Below are positions 47,070 to 56,958 of a DNA stretch of 64,000 nucleotides, one piece after another. Position 1 is the first letter of the stretch. Each line of letters begins with the position of its first letter. The notes under the pieces were generated by a model. The model searched no databases. It was not told the DNA's origin and saw only the letters and a program-made list of their open reading frames with translations. The stretch is taken from the NCBI GenBank assembly GCA_050299335.1, contig JBNKVT010000018.1, positions 1-64,000 of the forward strand. Direction: 5' to 3'. The stretch is from JBNKVT01 sp050299335. GTDB taxonomy: Bacteria > Pseudomonadota > Alphaproteobacteria > Rhodobacterales > Rhodobacteraceae. The position numbers and the translations under genes are program-made.

Positions 47070-48581
47070 ATGCGGACGCTGTCGAAACTGCCGCTGTTCT
47101 CGGTGCTGATGCTGGCGGCTTCGGCGCTGATGCTGGTCCCGGGCTTCCATGCCATGCGGCTGGAGGACTGGGACACGATGCGGGCGTTCTTCTATCCCGC
47201 GATCTTCTTTGCCATCACCAGCATCATCATCGGCCTGGCTTTGGCCACCTGGCCCAGTCACGGAACGGTGCGGACGCAGCTTCTGACCCTGGTCGGCGCT
47301 TATGCGCTGTTGCCGCTGATGCTGGCGATGCCGCTCGATTACCTGGTGAAGACGATCAACTACGCCCAGGCCTATTTCGAGATGCTCTCTAGCCTCACCA
47401 CCACGGGGGCGACGATTTTTGACGATCCCGGTCGAATTTCAGAGACCTTGCATCTATGGCGGGCCCTTGTCGGCTGGATGGGCGGATTTCTGATCCTGCT
47501 TGCGGCCTTCGCGATCATGGAGCCGCTCAATCTCGGCGGGTTCGAGATCGAGGCCTCGGTCAGCACGTCCTCCCGCACCCAACGGGGCACGATCGGCGGG
47601 TCGGGATCGACCGGCGAACGGCTGTTTCACCACGCAAGTCTGATCGCGCCGGTTTACGGGACGCTGACCGGTGCGCTCGCCCTGTTGCTGGTCATCGCAG
47701 GCGACCGGCCCTTCGTCGCTGCCTGCCATGCGATGTCGGTCCTGTCCACGAGCGGCATCACGCCGCTTGCGCATGGCGAGGCCGTCCCCTCCGGGCTGGT
47801 CGGTGAGGTATTTGTGGCGCTGTTTCTGGTCCTGGCCCTGTCGCGCAAGGGGCTGACGGTGACCTTTCCCGGCAGGCGGGCCCTGCCGGGGCTGGCAGAT
47901 CCCGAAATCCGCCTGGCGCTGATCTGTCTGACCCTGGTGCCGGGCTTTATTTTCCTGCGCCATTTCGTCGGCGCGCTGGAAATCGCGGAACAGGAAAACG
48001 TCACCGCCGCCCTGGAGGCACTTTGGGGGAGTTTCTTCACCGTGCTGTCTTTCCTCACAACCCATGGCCAGGAGAGCCGGTTTTGGGACAGTGCCGCCAG
48101 TTGGTCGGCGCTGGAGACTTCCGGCATCATCCTTCTCGGGCTCGCGGTGATGGGCGGCGGGGCGGCGACGACGGCGGGCGGAGTGAAGCTGATCCGGCTG
48201 TTCGCGCTCTACAAGCACGGGATCCGCGAATTGCAGCGGCTGGTGCATCCACACAGCGTCGGCGGGGCAGGGGTGACGGCAAGGCGAATCCGGCGACAGG
48301 GGGCGTTCATCGCCTGGGTGTTCCTGATGTTGTTCATGATCGCGATTGCTTTCGTGACCCTTGGCCTCGCGGTGACCGGATTGCGTTTCGAGAACAGTCT
48401 TGCGGTTGCGATCGCGGCGATGAGCAACACCGGCCCCGCGATCTCGGTCCTGGATCCGGAATTCACGTACCGGACATTGAGCGGCCAGCAATTGCTGATC
48501 CTAGATGTGACGATGATCGTCGGGCGGCTGGAAGTGCTGGTAGTGGTGGCGTTGATGAACGTCGCGCTTTGGCGGCAGTGA
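47070..48581 (+). CDS. trkH: TrkH-family potassium transporter
   Basis: 503 residues from the ATG at 47070. Membrane channel with four pseudo-repeats; selectivity-filter segments LTTTGATIFDD, LSTSGITPL, LTTHGQES and MSNTGPAIS each carry the filter glycine. It takes up potassium together with TrkA. Confidence 0.95.
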   Translation: MRTLSKLPLFSVLMLAASALMLVPGFHAMRLEDWDTMRAFFYPAIFFAITSIIIGLALATWPSHGTVRTQLLTLVGAYALLPLMLAMPLDYLVKTINYAQAYFEMLSSLTTTGATIFDDPGRISETLHLWRALVGWMGGFLILLAAFAIMEPLNLGGFEIEASVSTSSRTQRGTIGGSGSTGERLFHHASLIAPVYGTLTGALALLLVIAGDRPFVAACHAMSVLSTSGITPLAHGEAVPSGLVGEVFVALFLVLALSRKGLTVTFPGRRALPGLADPEIRLALICLTLVPGFIFLRHFVGALEIAEQENVTAALEALWGSFFTVLSFLTTHGQESRFWDSAASWSALETSGIILLGLAVMGGGAATTAGGVKLIRLFALYKHGIRELQRLVHPHSVGGAGVTARRIRRQGAFIAWVFLMLFMIAIAFVTLGLAVTGLRFENSLAVAIAAMSNTGPAISVLDPEFTYRTLSGQQLLILDVTMIVGRLEVLVVVALMNVALWRQ

Positions 48582-48788
48582 GGCGTGCGCATCGGGAATT
48601 TCGGCCTCGGCACTTCGTAGGACAGCAGATCGACTGATCCCGGGACGGAATGACGGCGAATTCGGCCGTCCAGGACGCGGTTTCAAGCTTTCCCTCTGGA
48701 AATCCGTCCTGTTAACCCCCATAACTGAGAAATAATCACTCACCGGGCTCGGCAAGGAGGGCCCCAATAACTGCTGAAGGCTCGTCGC

Positions 48789-49028
48789 ATGGCTTCCGAT
48801 AAACAAAATCTGCAAGATGCATTTCTCAACAATGTCCGCAAGGCCAAGATCCCGGTGACGATTTTCCTCGTCAACGGGGTCAAGCTGCAGGGCGTCATCA
48901 CGTGGTTTGACAATTTCTGCGTGCTTCTGCGCCGGGATGGACAATCGCAGCTTGTCTACAAGCATGCGATTTCCACCATCATGCCCTCGCAGCCGGTGAA
49001 CCTTTATGAGGGCGAGGAGAACGGCTGA
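48789..49028 (+). CDS. hfq: RNA chaperone Hfq
   Basis: 79 residues, the short alphaproteobacterial form. Sm1 (VTIFLVNGVKLQGVITWFDNF) and Sm2 (LVYKHAISTIMP) motifs are intact, with Gln8-type and Tyr/Lys-His proximal-face residues. The 207-base region upstream of it contains no gene and probably its own promoter. Confidence 0.98.
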   Translation: MASDKQNLQDAFLNNVRKAKIPVTIFLVNGVKLQGVITWFDNFCVLLRRDGQSQLVYKHAISTIMPSQPVNLYEGEENG

Positions 49029-49031
49029 GAC

Positions 49032-50315
49032 TTGCGGAGCCTGGTTCTTCATCCCGATCTGAAATCCGAGGCCCGGCGCGGGTCAGCTGGCTATGCTCTG
49101 GCCGAGGCCGTATCGCTGGCCGAAGCGCTGGAGCTTGACGTCGCCGAGGCGCTGGTGGTTCCAGTGGGCAAGCCGCGGGCGGCGACGCTGTTCGGGACCG
49201 GCAAGGTCGATGAGATCGCAGCGCTGTGCAAGGCACAGGAGATCGGATTGGTGCTGGTTGATGGTGCCGTGTCGCCGATCCAGCAGCGGAACCTCGAAAA
49301 GGCGTGGAATGTCAAACTTCTGGACCGGACAGGTCTGATCCTGGAGATTTTCGGCGACCGGGCGAGAACCCGCGAGGGTGTGCTGCAGGTCGATCTGGCG
49401 CATCTGACCTACCAGAAATCCCGGCTGGTCCGATCCTGGACCCACCTTGAGCGCCAGCGCGGGTCCCTGGGCTTTATCGGCGGTCCCGGCGAAACACAGA
49501 TCGAGGCCGACCGGCGGGCCATTGACGAGCAGATCGTGCGGCTGAAGCGGCAACTGGCCAAGGTGGTGAAGACCCGGGCGCTGCACCGGGCGGCGCGGGC
49601 CAAGGTGCCTTATCCGATCGTGGCGCTGGTGGGCTACACCAATGCCGGAAAATCAACGCTTTTCAACCGCTTGACCGGTGCAAACGTTCTAGCCAGGGAC
49701 ATGCTCTTCGCCACGCTCGATCCAACGATGCGCGAGGTGGAGCTGGCTTCTGGCCGCAAGGTGATCCTGTCGGATACGGTGGGATTCATCTCGGATCTGC
49801 CGACGCAGCTGGTCGCGGCCTTCCGGGCGACTTTGGAGGAGGTTCTCGACGCCGACCTGATCCTGCATGTGCGCGATATCTCGCATCCCGAAAGCGAAAA
49901 GCAGGCCGAGGATGTTACAGAAATCCTTGAACAAATTGGCGTGACGGAAGAGGCGCTCGATAACATAATCGAGGTCTGGAACAAGATCGACGCGGTTAGG
50001 GACGGGCTGGCCGAAACGCTGCGGACCGTGTCCAGGCGGGAGGCGTCGAAAGTGGCGGTCTCGGCGCTGACCGGCGAGGGACTGGAAGCGCTCGATGCGA
50101 TGATCGAGGTCGGCCTGGGCGAGCCGACCCGAGACGAAGAGCTCGCGGTCGGGTTCGATCAGGGCAGGGCACGGGCCTGGCTGTTTGCCAAGAACCTGGT
50201 CACCGACGAGACGCAATTCGAGACAGGAAGCCGGATTTCGGTGCGCTGGTCGGATAAACAGAGGAACCAGTTTCGACAGGCCTTTAAAGCAGAGAATATT
50301 TCTTTTATACAATAA
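49032..50315 (+). CDS. hflX: ribosome-splitting GTPase HflX
   Basis: 427 residues from a TTG start, 3 bases after the hfq stop; GAGGAGA at the end of hfq is a plausible ribosome site and no better ATG exists nearby. The N-terminal HflX domain (TLFGTGKVDEI, RTGLILEIFGDRARTREG, LGFIGGPGETQIE) is followed by the G domain (G1 GYTNAGKST, G3 DTVGF, G4 NKID). It splits stalled or heat-stressed ribosomes. hfq-hflX pairing is conserved from E. coli. Confidence 0.95.
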   Translation: MRSLVLHPDLKSEARRGSAGYALAEAVSLAEALELDVAEALVVPVGKPRAATLFGTGKVDEIAALCKAQEIGLVLVDGAVSPIQQRNLEKAWNVKLLDRTGLILEIFGDRARTREGVLQVDLAHLTYQKSRLVRSWTHLERQRGSLGFIGGPGETQIEADRRAIDEQIVRLKRQLAKVVKTRALHRAARAKVPYPIVALVGYTNAGKSTLFNRLTGANVLARDMLFATLDPTMREVELASGRKVILSDTVGFISDLPTQLVAAFRATLEEVLDADLILHVRDISHPESEKQAEDVTEILEQIGVTEEALDNIIEVWNKIDAVRDGLAETLRTVSRREASKVAVSALTGEGLEALDAMIEVGLGEPTRDEELAVGFDQGRARAWLFAKNLVTDETQFETGSRISVRWSDKQRNQFRQAFKAENISFIQ

Positions 50316-50355
50316 GTTGTAGTGGAAACCTCATGTAGTCGGAAGCATCCGTTGT

Positions 50356-51279
50356 TTACGTTAGGTTACGCCAGTAATCACCAGATTCTAAAATGGTTTC
50401 AGCATTGGTATCTGCCTGGACAGCCGTCCAGGTCGTCATTTTGCTCCTGAGCCAGGTACGCTGCCGCTTGGCATATTGCCTGGTGGCGATTTTCGCGCGT
50501 TCCACTGCCTCCGTGAGCGGCATTTTTCCTTCAAGACTGGCGATGATTTCGGCGGCCCCAAGCGCTCTTGCCGATGGCAGCTCCGGGAGCCAGCCCTGGG
50601 CCAGTTCCGCTTCGCATTCCTCGATGGCACCGTTGGCGATCATCCAGTCGAAGCGGCGGTCGATGCGCGGCCAGAGCGCGGCGCGGTCGCAAGCAACGGT
50701 CAGGCAAAGGCAGTCGGTTTCGGCCAGAAGCGGCGCCGGCGTGTCACGCTGCCAGTCTGACAAAGGTCGGTCGGTGGCCCGGGCGACCTCCCAGGCGCGC
50801 TGCAGGCGGACAGGGTTGCTTTTGTCCATGGTTTCAAGAATTTGCGGATCGAGGTGGCGCAATTCCTCAAGGAAGACACCGGGGTCTGTTTCGCGGATCC
50901 TGTCCCCCTCGGCGCGTGTTTCGGGGTCGATCTCTGGGATCTCGGCCAGGCCGCGGGTCAGAGATGTGAAATAGAGACCGGTTCCGCCGACGATGATACG
51001 GGCACGGTCGGGGTGAGCTGCGAAGAGCGTCTCAAGATCGCGGAGCCAATGGCCGACGGAATAGCTTTCGGTGCGGGTGATATGGCCGTAGAGGACGTGA
51101 TCGGCGCGGCTTTCGTCCTCGGGGCTTGGACGGGCGGTGAGAATGCGCCAATTGTCATAGACCTGCAGCGCGTCGGCGTTGACGATAAGGCCGCCGGTAG
51201 TCTCGGCCAGGCGCAAGGCGAGGGAGGATTTGCCGGATGCGGTTGGACCGGCAATCAGGATTGTCAGGGGTGCTGTCAT
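50356..51279 (-). CDS. miaA: tRNA dimethylallyltransferase MiaA
   Basis: 307 residues. It adds the dimethylallyl group to A37 of tRNAs that read UNN codons. Walker A-like IAGPTASGKSSLAL (residues 8-21), NADALQVYDNWRILTARP, GGTGLYF and the C-terminal RQYAKRQRTWLR are diagnostic. It is convergent with hflX, 40 bases apart. The E. coli order miaA-hfq-hflX is thus kept with miaA inverted to the other side. Confidence 0.97.
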   Translation of the reverse strand: MTAPLTILIAGPTASGKSSLALRLAETTGGLIVNADALQVYDNWRILTARPSPEDESRADHVLYGHITRTESYSVGHWLRDLETLFAAHPDRARIIVGGTGLYFTSLTRGLAEIPEIDPETRAEGDRIRETDPGVFLEELRHLDPQILETMDKSNPVRLQRAWEVARATDRPLSDWQRDTPAPLLAETDCLCLTVACDRAALWPRIDRRFDWMIANGAIEECEAELAQGWLPELPSARALGAAEIIASLEGKMPLTEAVERAKIATRQYAKRQRTWLRSKMTTWTAVQADTNAETILESGDYWRNLT

Positions 51280-51400
51280 GCCGGTTTGGGCAAAACGCTG
51301 TAATCCTTGGGTTTTCTTGTATCAATATTTAACATAATATCGATTATGCGACATTTACATGGGAGGGAGAGAAGTTACCCTCTCCCCCGGTTTTGTGCGC

Positions 51401-52003
51401 TCAGCGTTTCTCGTTGGCGAAATTCCACAGCCACGGGGTCAGCATTGCGGCCAGGCCGAGCTTGATGGCGTCGAAGGCAAGGAAGTTGTACAGCCCGTTC
51501 TGTAGTACCCAATTGAAGCCGAACTGGTCGGTATAAAGATGGTACATCCAGCTGACGCCGAACAAGTAGATGATCGCGGTACCAATCAGCATCGACAGCG
51601 CCATGGTCGCGAAACTGCGGTCCCAGCCGCGACCTGCAAGCATTCCCATGACGGCCGCTGCAACCAGAAAGCCAAGTAGGAAGCCGCCTGATCCGCCCAT
51701 CATGTAGGCAATGCCGTAGTTCTCGGCGGTGGACGAGGTGAAGATGTTGGCCCCGAGCGCGCCGATCAAAAGGTAACCGAGGACCGTCGTCACGCCGAGC
51801 CTCATCCCGTAGCTCGCCCCGATCAACAGAACTACAAAAGTCTGCATTGTGCCGTTGACCGGCCACATCGGGATGCGGATCTTGGCGGCGATGGCAAGGG
51901 CCGCGATACCGCCGAGAACGAGGATCGCGCGTTTGATCCAGAGGCGGCTTTTGTCGGTCCGCCAGAGTGCCTCGTGCAGGAAAGTTTGGGTCTCAGTGGC
52001 CAT
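51401..52003 (-). CDS. bioY: biotin transporter BioY
   Basis: 200 residues from the ATG at 52003, which follows AGGGGGCG; an ATG 13 codons upstream is less likely. Six membrane segments, with the family motif IPMWPVNGTMQTFVVLLIGASYG and GGSGGFLLGFLVAA. BioY is the substrate-binding membrane subunit of an ECF-type vitamin transporter; bioM and bioN are not adjacent. Divergent from purB. Confidence 0.94.
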   Translation of the reverse strand: MATETQTFLHEALWRTDKSRLWIKRAILVLGGIAALAIAAKIRIPMWPVNGTMQTFVVLLIGASYGMRLGVTTVLGYLLIGALGANIFTSSTAENYGIAYMMGGSGGFLLGFLVAAAVMGMLAGRGWDRSFATMALSMLIGTAIIYLFGVSWMYHLYTDQFGFNWVLQNGLYNFLAFDAIKLGLAAMLTPWLWNFANEKR

Positions 52004-52126
52004 TTTCGCCCCCTGTCTGATGATTTTCCTGTTTCGTGCCATGAAACCGGCGCGGGGACAATCCCTCTCCTTGCCTCCCCCCTGCCCCGGCGTTATCAGG
52101 CGGACGACGCTTCAGGAGGCCCGCCG

Positions 52127-53428
52127 ATGATCCCCCGCTATTCCCGCCCCGACATGGTCGCCATCTGGTCGCCCGAAACCAAGTTCCGCATCTGGTACGA
52201 GATCGAGGCCCATGCCTGCGACGCAATGGCCGATCTCGGCGTGATCCCGAAGGAAAGTGCGGCGGCGGTCTGGAAGGCCGCGAAGGTCGATTTCGACGTC
52301 GCGCGGATCGACGAGATCGAGGCGGTGACCAAACATGACGTGATCGCCTTTCTGACCCATCTGGCCGAGATTATCGGCCCCGATGAGGCGCGGTTCGTGC
52401 ATCAGGGGATGACCTCGTCGGATGTGCTGGATACCTGTTTCAACGTGCAGCTGGTGCGGGCCGCGGATCTCTTGATCCGGGATGTCGAGGATCTGATGGC
52501 GGCGCTGAAGCGGCGGGCGGAGGAGCACAAGTTCACCATCTGCATCGGGCGCTCGCACGGCATCCATGCCGAACCGGTGACCTTCGGGCTGAAGATGGCA
52601 CAGGCCTATGCCGAGATGGCACGCAATCTCGACCGGTTGCAGGCGGCGCGGCACGAGGTGGCGACCTGTGCGATTTCCGGCGCCGTCGGGACCTTTGCCA
52701 ATATCGATCCGGCGGTCGAGGCCCATGTGGCCGCGAAGATGGGGCTGGAGGCGGAGCCGGTCTCGACCCAGGTGATCCCGCGCGACCGGCACGCGATGTT
52801 TTTCTCGGTTCTGGGGGTCGTGGCCTCGTCGATCGAGCGGATTTCAACGGAAATCCGACATCTGCAGCGGACGGAGGTGCTGGAGGCGGAGGAATATTTC
52901 TCGCCCGGGCAGAAAGGGTCGAGCGCGATGCCGCATAAGCGGAACCCGGTACTGACCGAGAACCTGACCGGGCTGGCGCGGCTGGTGCGCATGGCGGTGG
53001 TGCCGGCGCTGGAGAATGTCGCTCTCTGGCATGAGCGCGACATTTCCCATTCCTCGGTGGAGCGGAATATCGGCCCCGATGCGACCGTGACGCTGGACTT
53101 CGCCTTGGCGCGGCTAACACAGGTGATCGACAAGCTGGTGGTTTATCCTGAGAACATGATGAACAATCTCAATAAGTTCCGAGGTCTGGTGCATTCACAG
53201 CGGGTGCTGCTGGCGCTGACTCAGAAAGGGATCAGCCGCGAGGACGCCTACAGGCTGGTACAGCGCAATGCGATGAAGGTCTGGGAAGAGGGCAAGGATT
53301 TTCTCGAAGAGCTGAAGGCGGATCCCGAAGTGACTGCGGCGCTCGGCACGGCCGAGATCGAGGAGAAATTCGATCTAGGCTACCATACCAAGCATGTCGA
53401 CACGATATTTCGCCGTGTCTTCGGATAG
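52127..53428 (+). CDS. purB: adenylosuccinate lyase
   Basis: 433 residues from the ATG at 52127, 8 bases after a perfect AGGAGG. It catalyses two steps of purine synthesis, releasing fumarate from SAICAR and adenylosuccinate. The signature GSSAMPHKRNP (near 268-278), the QGMTSSDVLDT motif and the catalytic His region GRSHGIHAEP are intact. Confidence 0.97.
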   Translation: MIPRYSRPDMVAIWSPETKFRIWYEIEAHACDAMADLGVIPKESAAAVWKAAKVDFDVARIDEIEAVTKHDVIAFLTHLAEIIGPDEARFVHQGMTSSDVLDTCFNVQLVRAADLLIRDVEDLMAALKRRAEEHKFTICIGRSHGIHAEPVTFGLKMAQAYAEMARNLDRLQAARHEVATCAISGAVGTFANIDPAVEAHVAAKMGLEAEPVSTQVIPRDRHAMFFSVLGVVASSIERISTEIRHLQRTEVLEAEEYFSPGQKGSSAMPHKRNPVLTENLTGLARLVRMAVVPALENVALWHERDISHSSVERNIGPDATVTLDFALARLTQVIDKLVVYPENMMNNLNKFRGLVHSQRVLLALTQKGISREDAYRLVQRNAMKVWEEGKDFLEELKADPEVTAALGTAEIEEKFDLGYHTKHVDTIFRRVFG

Positions 53429-53533
53429 CGGCCTGTCCCTCTTTGACTGTGTATCGTCAATGGCTAAGGTTTCGACCATTGCGACAGTGGTGTTTCGGCG
53501 AGCCCTGGCACCCTTTTTGCCCCCTGCCCGCGC

Positions 53534-55603
53534 TCACCTTTGCAACGGGTCGGGATCGACGACCAGCTGGCGGATGCTGACCAGGGCCGAAACCGGCAGC
53601 GTCTTTGAGCGGGCACAAAGGTAAACCGGCTCCCAGGTCGGATCGAAGCTGCGCTTGAACCGGTGCAGCCCGGTGAGCCCGGTTTCCCCGCCTCTTTTAC
53701 GGTAGAAATAGGCCAAAAGACGCTCGACCAGCGAGCCGGGATTCTCGATCAGCGCGAAGGCCACCGAGCAGAGCGAGAACCGCGGCGTTTCCGCCTGTTT
53801 TGCCCGGTCGATCGCGTCGGCGATCAGCGCATGCATCGTGCCTTGCGGCGCGTCGGGATGACTGCGCATCAGATCGATCGACCATTCGCGCGCATCCCCC
53901 GATTTCAGGATCGAGATAAAACCGACCGCCCGCCCCCGGTAACGGGCGACAAGGATGTCGAAATGGGACAGGTAATCCGTATCGAAGCGCCCCATGGAGA
54001 ACCCGCGCTCGCCGCCGGGTTTGGCCGCGAGCCAGGCATCCGAGACCGGGCGCAATTCAGCCAGCGGCGCGGTCCCGGCGCGGTAAAGCGTAATCTCGAG
54101 CCCGGATTTCTGGGCCTGGCGGACCTTGCGGCGCAGTTCGCGGCAGGCCCGGGCATCGATATCGAAACTCTGGGGACGGATGATCGCGTCATGGCCGATC
54201 AGCGAGATGCCATAGCCCGAACGCGCCAGAAAGGCTGCAAAGGCGGGCCCGGCCTTGTAGAAGACCGGCGCGGCCATGCGGGTCCTTGCCTCGGCCTCGA
54301 AACGCTGGAGCAATTCGTACCAGCTCAGACGGCTGCCAGCTGGTTCGGAAAGGGCGACGAGGTTGTTGCCGCGATCGGCGAACATCAGGAGGGAGTCACG
54401 GTCGCGCGACATCAGGAAGGACTTGTCGCCCAACCGTGCCAGGGCGTCCTCTGCCCGACTGGAGGCCCGCAGCAGTCTTTCGACCTCGACCGGCAGCACC
54501 CCGGGCGCGATACAGTCGATCACGTCCCTGCGGCGAAACGGATCGCTGCGGCGTTCGCTCTTGGGAAAGACCTGGCCCCGCATCGTACGGTTCCACTCGA
54601 ATTCCACCATCAGGTAGCCGGCGGCGAGGAACGGCAGGATGTAGTAGATCAGCCGGAACAGCAGCAGTGAGCCAAGCAGGTCGCTCTGCGCCACGTGCGG
54701 CCAGGCCAGAAGGCAGGCGACCTCGAGAATGCCGATCCCGGCCGGGGCGTTGGAAGCAAGACCGAGAGCAAGTGCCGCGATGAAGACCGGCAGCAGTTCG
54801 CCAAAGGTAATGCCGCTATCGGCGGGCAGCAGCAGCCAGAGGATGCCGGCGGCCGGGATCACGTCGACGACCGCGAGAATCAGCATATTCCGCACGGCGC
54901 GAAAACGCGGCAGCGTGAACAGCCGGTCCCGAAACACGATGCGCGGCTGCAGGTAGCACAGGGCTAGCACGCTGGCCCCAAGCGCCAATCCCGCGAGCGA
55001 CCCAGCGACAACTGTCCCCGTCTGCAAGCCGCTCGCAGCCGCGACAGCCGTTGGGGACATAAGACCGGACAATGCCACAAGCAGGCAGAGCGACAGGAGA
55101 AAGCCGACGGCGATGAAGAACGAAATACCCGCGTTGCGGCCAATGCCTATCCCGTAGGCGCGATAGTGCCGCCAGCGCACAAGCGTCGCGACGACGATGC
55201 CGAATCCGAGCATCTGCCCCATGGCGACGGCGGTAAACCCGGTGCGGGCCGCGTGTGACGGTGGCACGGCGTGGCGAAAGAGCCGAAGTGACACGATATC
55301 GTAGCAGGCCACGGCGCCGAAGCTGATCACACAGAGACAGGCCGCCAGCGCGATGGAGGTCGGGGGAATGTACCTTATGGAAGTCCAGACCTGGCCGGGG
55401 TCGATAGTGATTTCATGTTCCTGCAGGACCAATGCCACACCTACCATGACCAGCGTCACGGCAACGAGCCGGGGCAAAAGCTGCCGCAGGATCGGGCCCA
55501 GCGAGACGCCCTCGCCCCCGGTCGTGTTCCTGGCGTATCCCTTTATGGTATCCTGAGTGTCTGAAAACTCTGCTGAACTCGTCACGGCATTCACCCCGTT
55601 CAC
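53534..55603 (-). CDS. mprF: bifunctional lysyl-phosphatidylglycerol synthase/flippase MprF
   Basis: 689 residues from a GTG start with a weak ribosome site. The N-terminal half has about eight to ten membrane segments (residues 40-350). The C-terminal half (about 370-680) is the cytosolic GNAT-like aminoacyl transferase domain (DSLLMFADRGNNLVALSEPAG, ARACRELRRKVRQAQKSGLEI, AEWSIDLMR-like segment). Family members add lysine, alanine or related residues from aminoacyl-tRNA to phosphatidylglycerol and flip the product, giving resistance to cationic peptides. Which amino acid is used here is not visible. Confidence 0.93.
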   Translation of the reverse strand: MNGVNAVTSSAEFSDTQDTIKGYARNTTGGEGVSLGPILRQLLPRLVAVTLVMVGVALVLQEHEITIDPGQVWTSIRYIPPTSIALAACLCVISFGAVACYDIVSLRLFRHAVPPSHAARTGFTAVAMGQMLGFGIVVATLVRWRHYRAYGIGIGRNAGISFFIAVGFLLSLCLLVALSGLMSPTAVAAASGLQTGTVVAGSLAGLALGASVLALCYLQPRIVFRDRLFTLPRFRAVRNMLILAVVDVIPAAGILWLLLPADSGITFGELLPVFIAALALGLASNAPAGIGILEVACLLAWPHVAQSDLLGSLLLFRLIYYILPFLAAGYLMVEFEWNRTMRGQVFPKSERRSDPFRRRDVIDCIAPGVLPVEVERLLRASSRAEDALARLGDKSFLMSRDRDSLLMFADRGNNLVALSEPAGSRLSWYELLQRFEAEARTRMAAPVFYKAGPAFAAFLARSGYGISLIGHDAIIRPQSFDIDARACRELRRKVRQAQKSGLEITLYRAGTAPLAELRPVSDAWLAAKPGGERGFSMGRFDTDYLSHFDILVARYRGRAVGFISILKSGDAREWSIDLMRSHPDAPQGTMHALIADAIDRAKQAETPRFSLCSVAFALIENPGSLVERLLAYFYRKRGGETGLTGLHRFKRSFDPTWEPVYLCARSKTLPVSALVSIRQLVVDPDPLQR

Positions 55604-55733
55604 CTGATCCGGTCCCGGGATAGCGACCGATCATTGTCACGAAGTGAATCCGCGAAGGGTAAATATCTGCAATTCGCGACGAATTCAGCGCATCCGCAGT
55701 CAGAGCGCTGAAAAGGCGGAATTTTCGCCGGTC

Positions 55734-56048
55734 TTACTCCTCGGCGATGATCTGTGCCTTCGCCTCGGCCAGCAACTCGGCCATCTTGGCGCGAATGACC
55801 GTTTCATCCGCTTTGTCGCCGAGGTCGCCCGAGACCTTGCGGAAGACATCCTCGTCGCCGGCCTCCTGGAAATCCGCCTTGATGACCTCACGGGCATAGG
55901 CCGCTGCCTCGTCGTCCGACTTGCCCATCAGCGCCGCCGCCCAGAGGCCCAAAAGCTTGTTGCGCCGCGCCTCGGCCTTGAACTGCATCTCGGCATCATG
56001 CGCATACTTCTTCTCGAAGGTCTTTTCGCGGTCGTCGAACGTGGTCAT
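55734..56048 (-). CDS. F1-ATPase zeta inhibitor subunit (DUF1476)
   Basis: 104 residues, all alpha-helical. It matches DUF1476, identified in Paracoccus denitrificans as the zeta subunit that inhibits the F1FO-ATPase. The N-terminal segment MTTFDDREKTFEKKYAHDAEM is the inhibitory part, and the four-helix bundle follows (LLGLWAAALMGKS...VIKADFQEAGDEDVFRKV). The ATG at 56048 has GGAGAG upstream. Divergent from purC. Confidence 0.93.
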   Translation of the reverse strand: MTTFDDREKTFEKKYAHDAEMQFKAEARRNKLLGLWAAALMGKSDDEAAAYAREVIKADFQEAGDEDVFRKVSGDLGDKADETVIRAKMAELLAEAKAQIIAEE

Positions 56049-56186
56049 CGGCATCTCTCCGGCTGTCGTTTCGCTGTTGGTCTCCAGATAAGCCGCCCGA
56101 TGCCGTGACACAAGCGCCTCTTGTCGCCGCCCGGGGGTTTGCCTATAGGATGACCGACAAGCAAAGCCCTCAGGATGGAGAGTGGA

Positions 56187-56948
56187 ATGGCCCGTCGCAG
56201 GATGGTTTACGAGGGCAAGGCGAAGATCCTCTACGAAGGTTCCGAACCCGGCACGCTCATTCAGTATTTCAAGGACGACGCCACCGCGGGCGATGGCGCC
56301 AAGAAGGATGTGATCGAGGGCAAGGGGGTGTTGAACAACCGCCTGTCGGAACATTTCATGTCCGGGCTAAACAATATCGGCGTCCCGACCCATTTCATCA
56401 AGCGCATCAACATGCGCGAGCAGCTGATCCGCTCGGTCGAGATGATCCCGCTGGAAGTGGTGGTGCGTAATCATGCTGCAGGTTCGCTGGCCAAGCGTCT
56501 CGGGATCGACGAGGGCACCCCCCTGCCCCGGCCGATCATCGAGTTCTATCTCAAGGACGACGCGCTGCACGATCCGATGGTCACCGAAGAGCATATCGTC
56601 GCCTTCGGCTGGGCCACTCATCAGGATATCGACGACATGATCGCGCTGGCGCTTCGGGTCAACGATTTCATGACCGGGCTGATGTATGGGGTCGGCATCC
56701 GGCTGATCGATTTCAAGATCGAGATCGGGCGGATTTATGAGGGCGATTTCCAGCGGCTGATTGTTGCTGACGAAATCAGTCCCGATTCCTGCCGTCTTTG
56801 GGACATAGAAACCGGTCAGAAACTGGACAAGGACGTGTTCCGCCGCGACCTGGGCTCGCTGACCGATGCCTATACCGAGGTGGCGACACGTCTGGGGGTG
56901 ATGCCGCGCAAGGCTCAGGCGCATACGGGGCCGAAACTGGTCAATTGA
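56187..56948 (+). CDS. purC: phosphoribosylaminoimidazole-succinocarboxamide synthase
   Basis: 253 residues from the ATG at 56187 (GGAGAGTGGA upstream); an ATG at 56175 is in the ribosome site itself. It couples CAIR to aspartate with ATP. YEGKAKILYEG, IEVVVRNHAAGSLAKRLG (as MIPLEVVVRN) and IGRIYEGDFQRLIVADEISPDS are the family blocks. It leads a purine gene group purC, RraB-like, purS, ADH, purQ. Confidence 0.97.
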   Translation: MARRRMVYEGKAKILYEGSEPGTLIQYFKDDATAGDGAKKDVIEGKGVLNNRLSEHFMSGLNNIGVPTHFIKRINMREQLIRSVEMIPLEVVVRNHAAGSLAKRLGIDEGTPLPRPIIEFYLKDDALHDPMVTEEHIVAFGWATHQDIDDMIALALRVNDFMTGLMYGVGIRLIDFKIEIGRIYEGDFQRLIVADEISPDSCRLWDIETGQKLDKDVFRRDLGSLTDAYTEVATRLGVMPRKAQAHTGPKLVN

Positions 56949-56958
56949 GGAGTGGGTG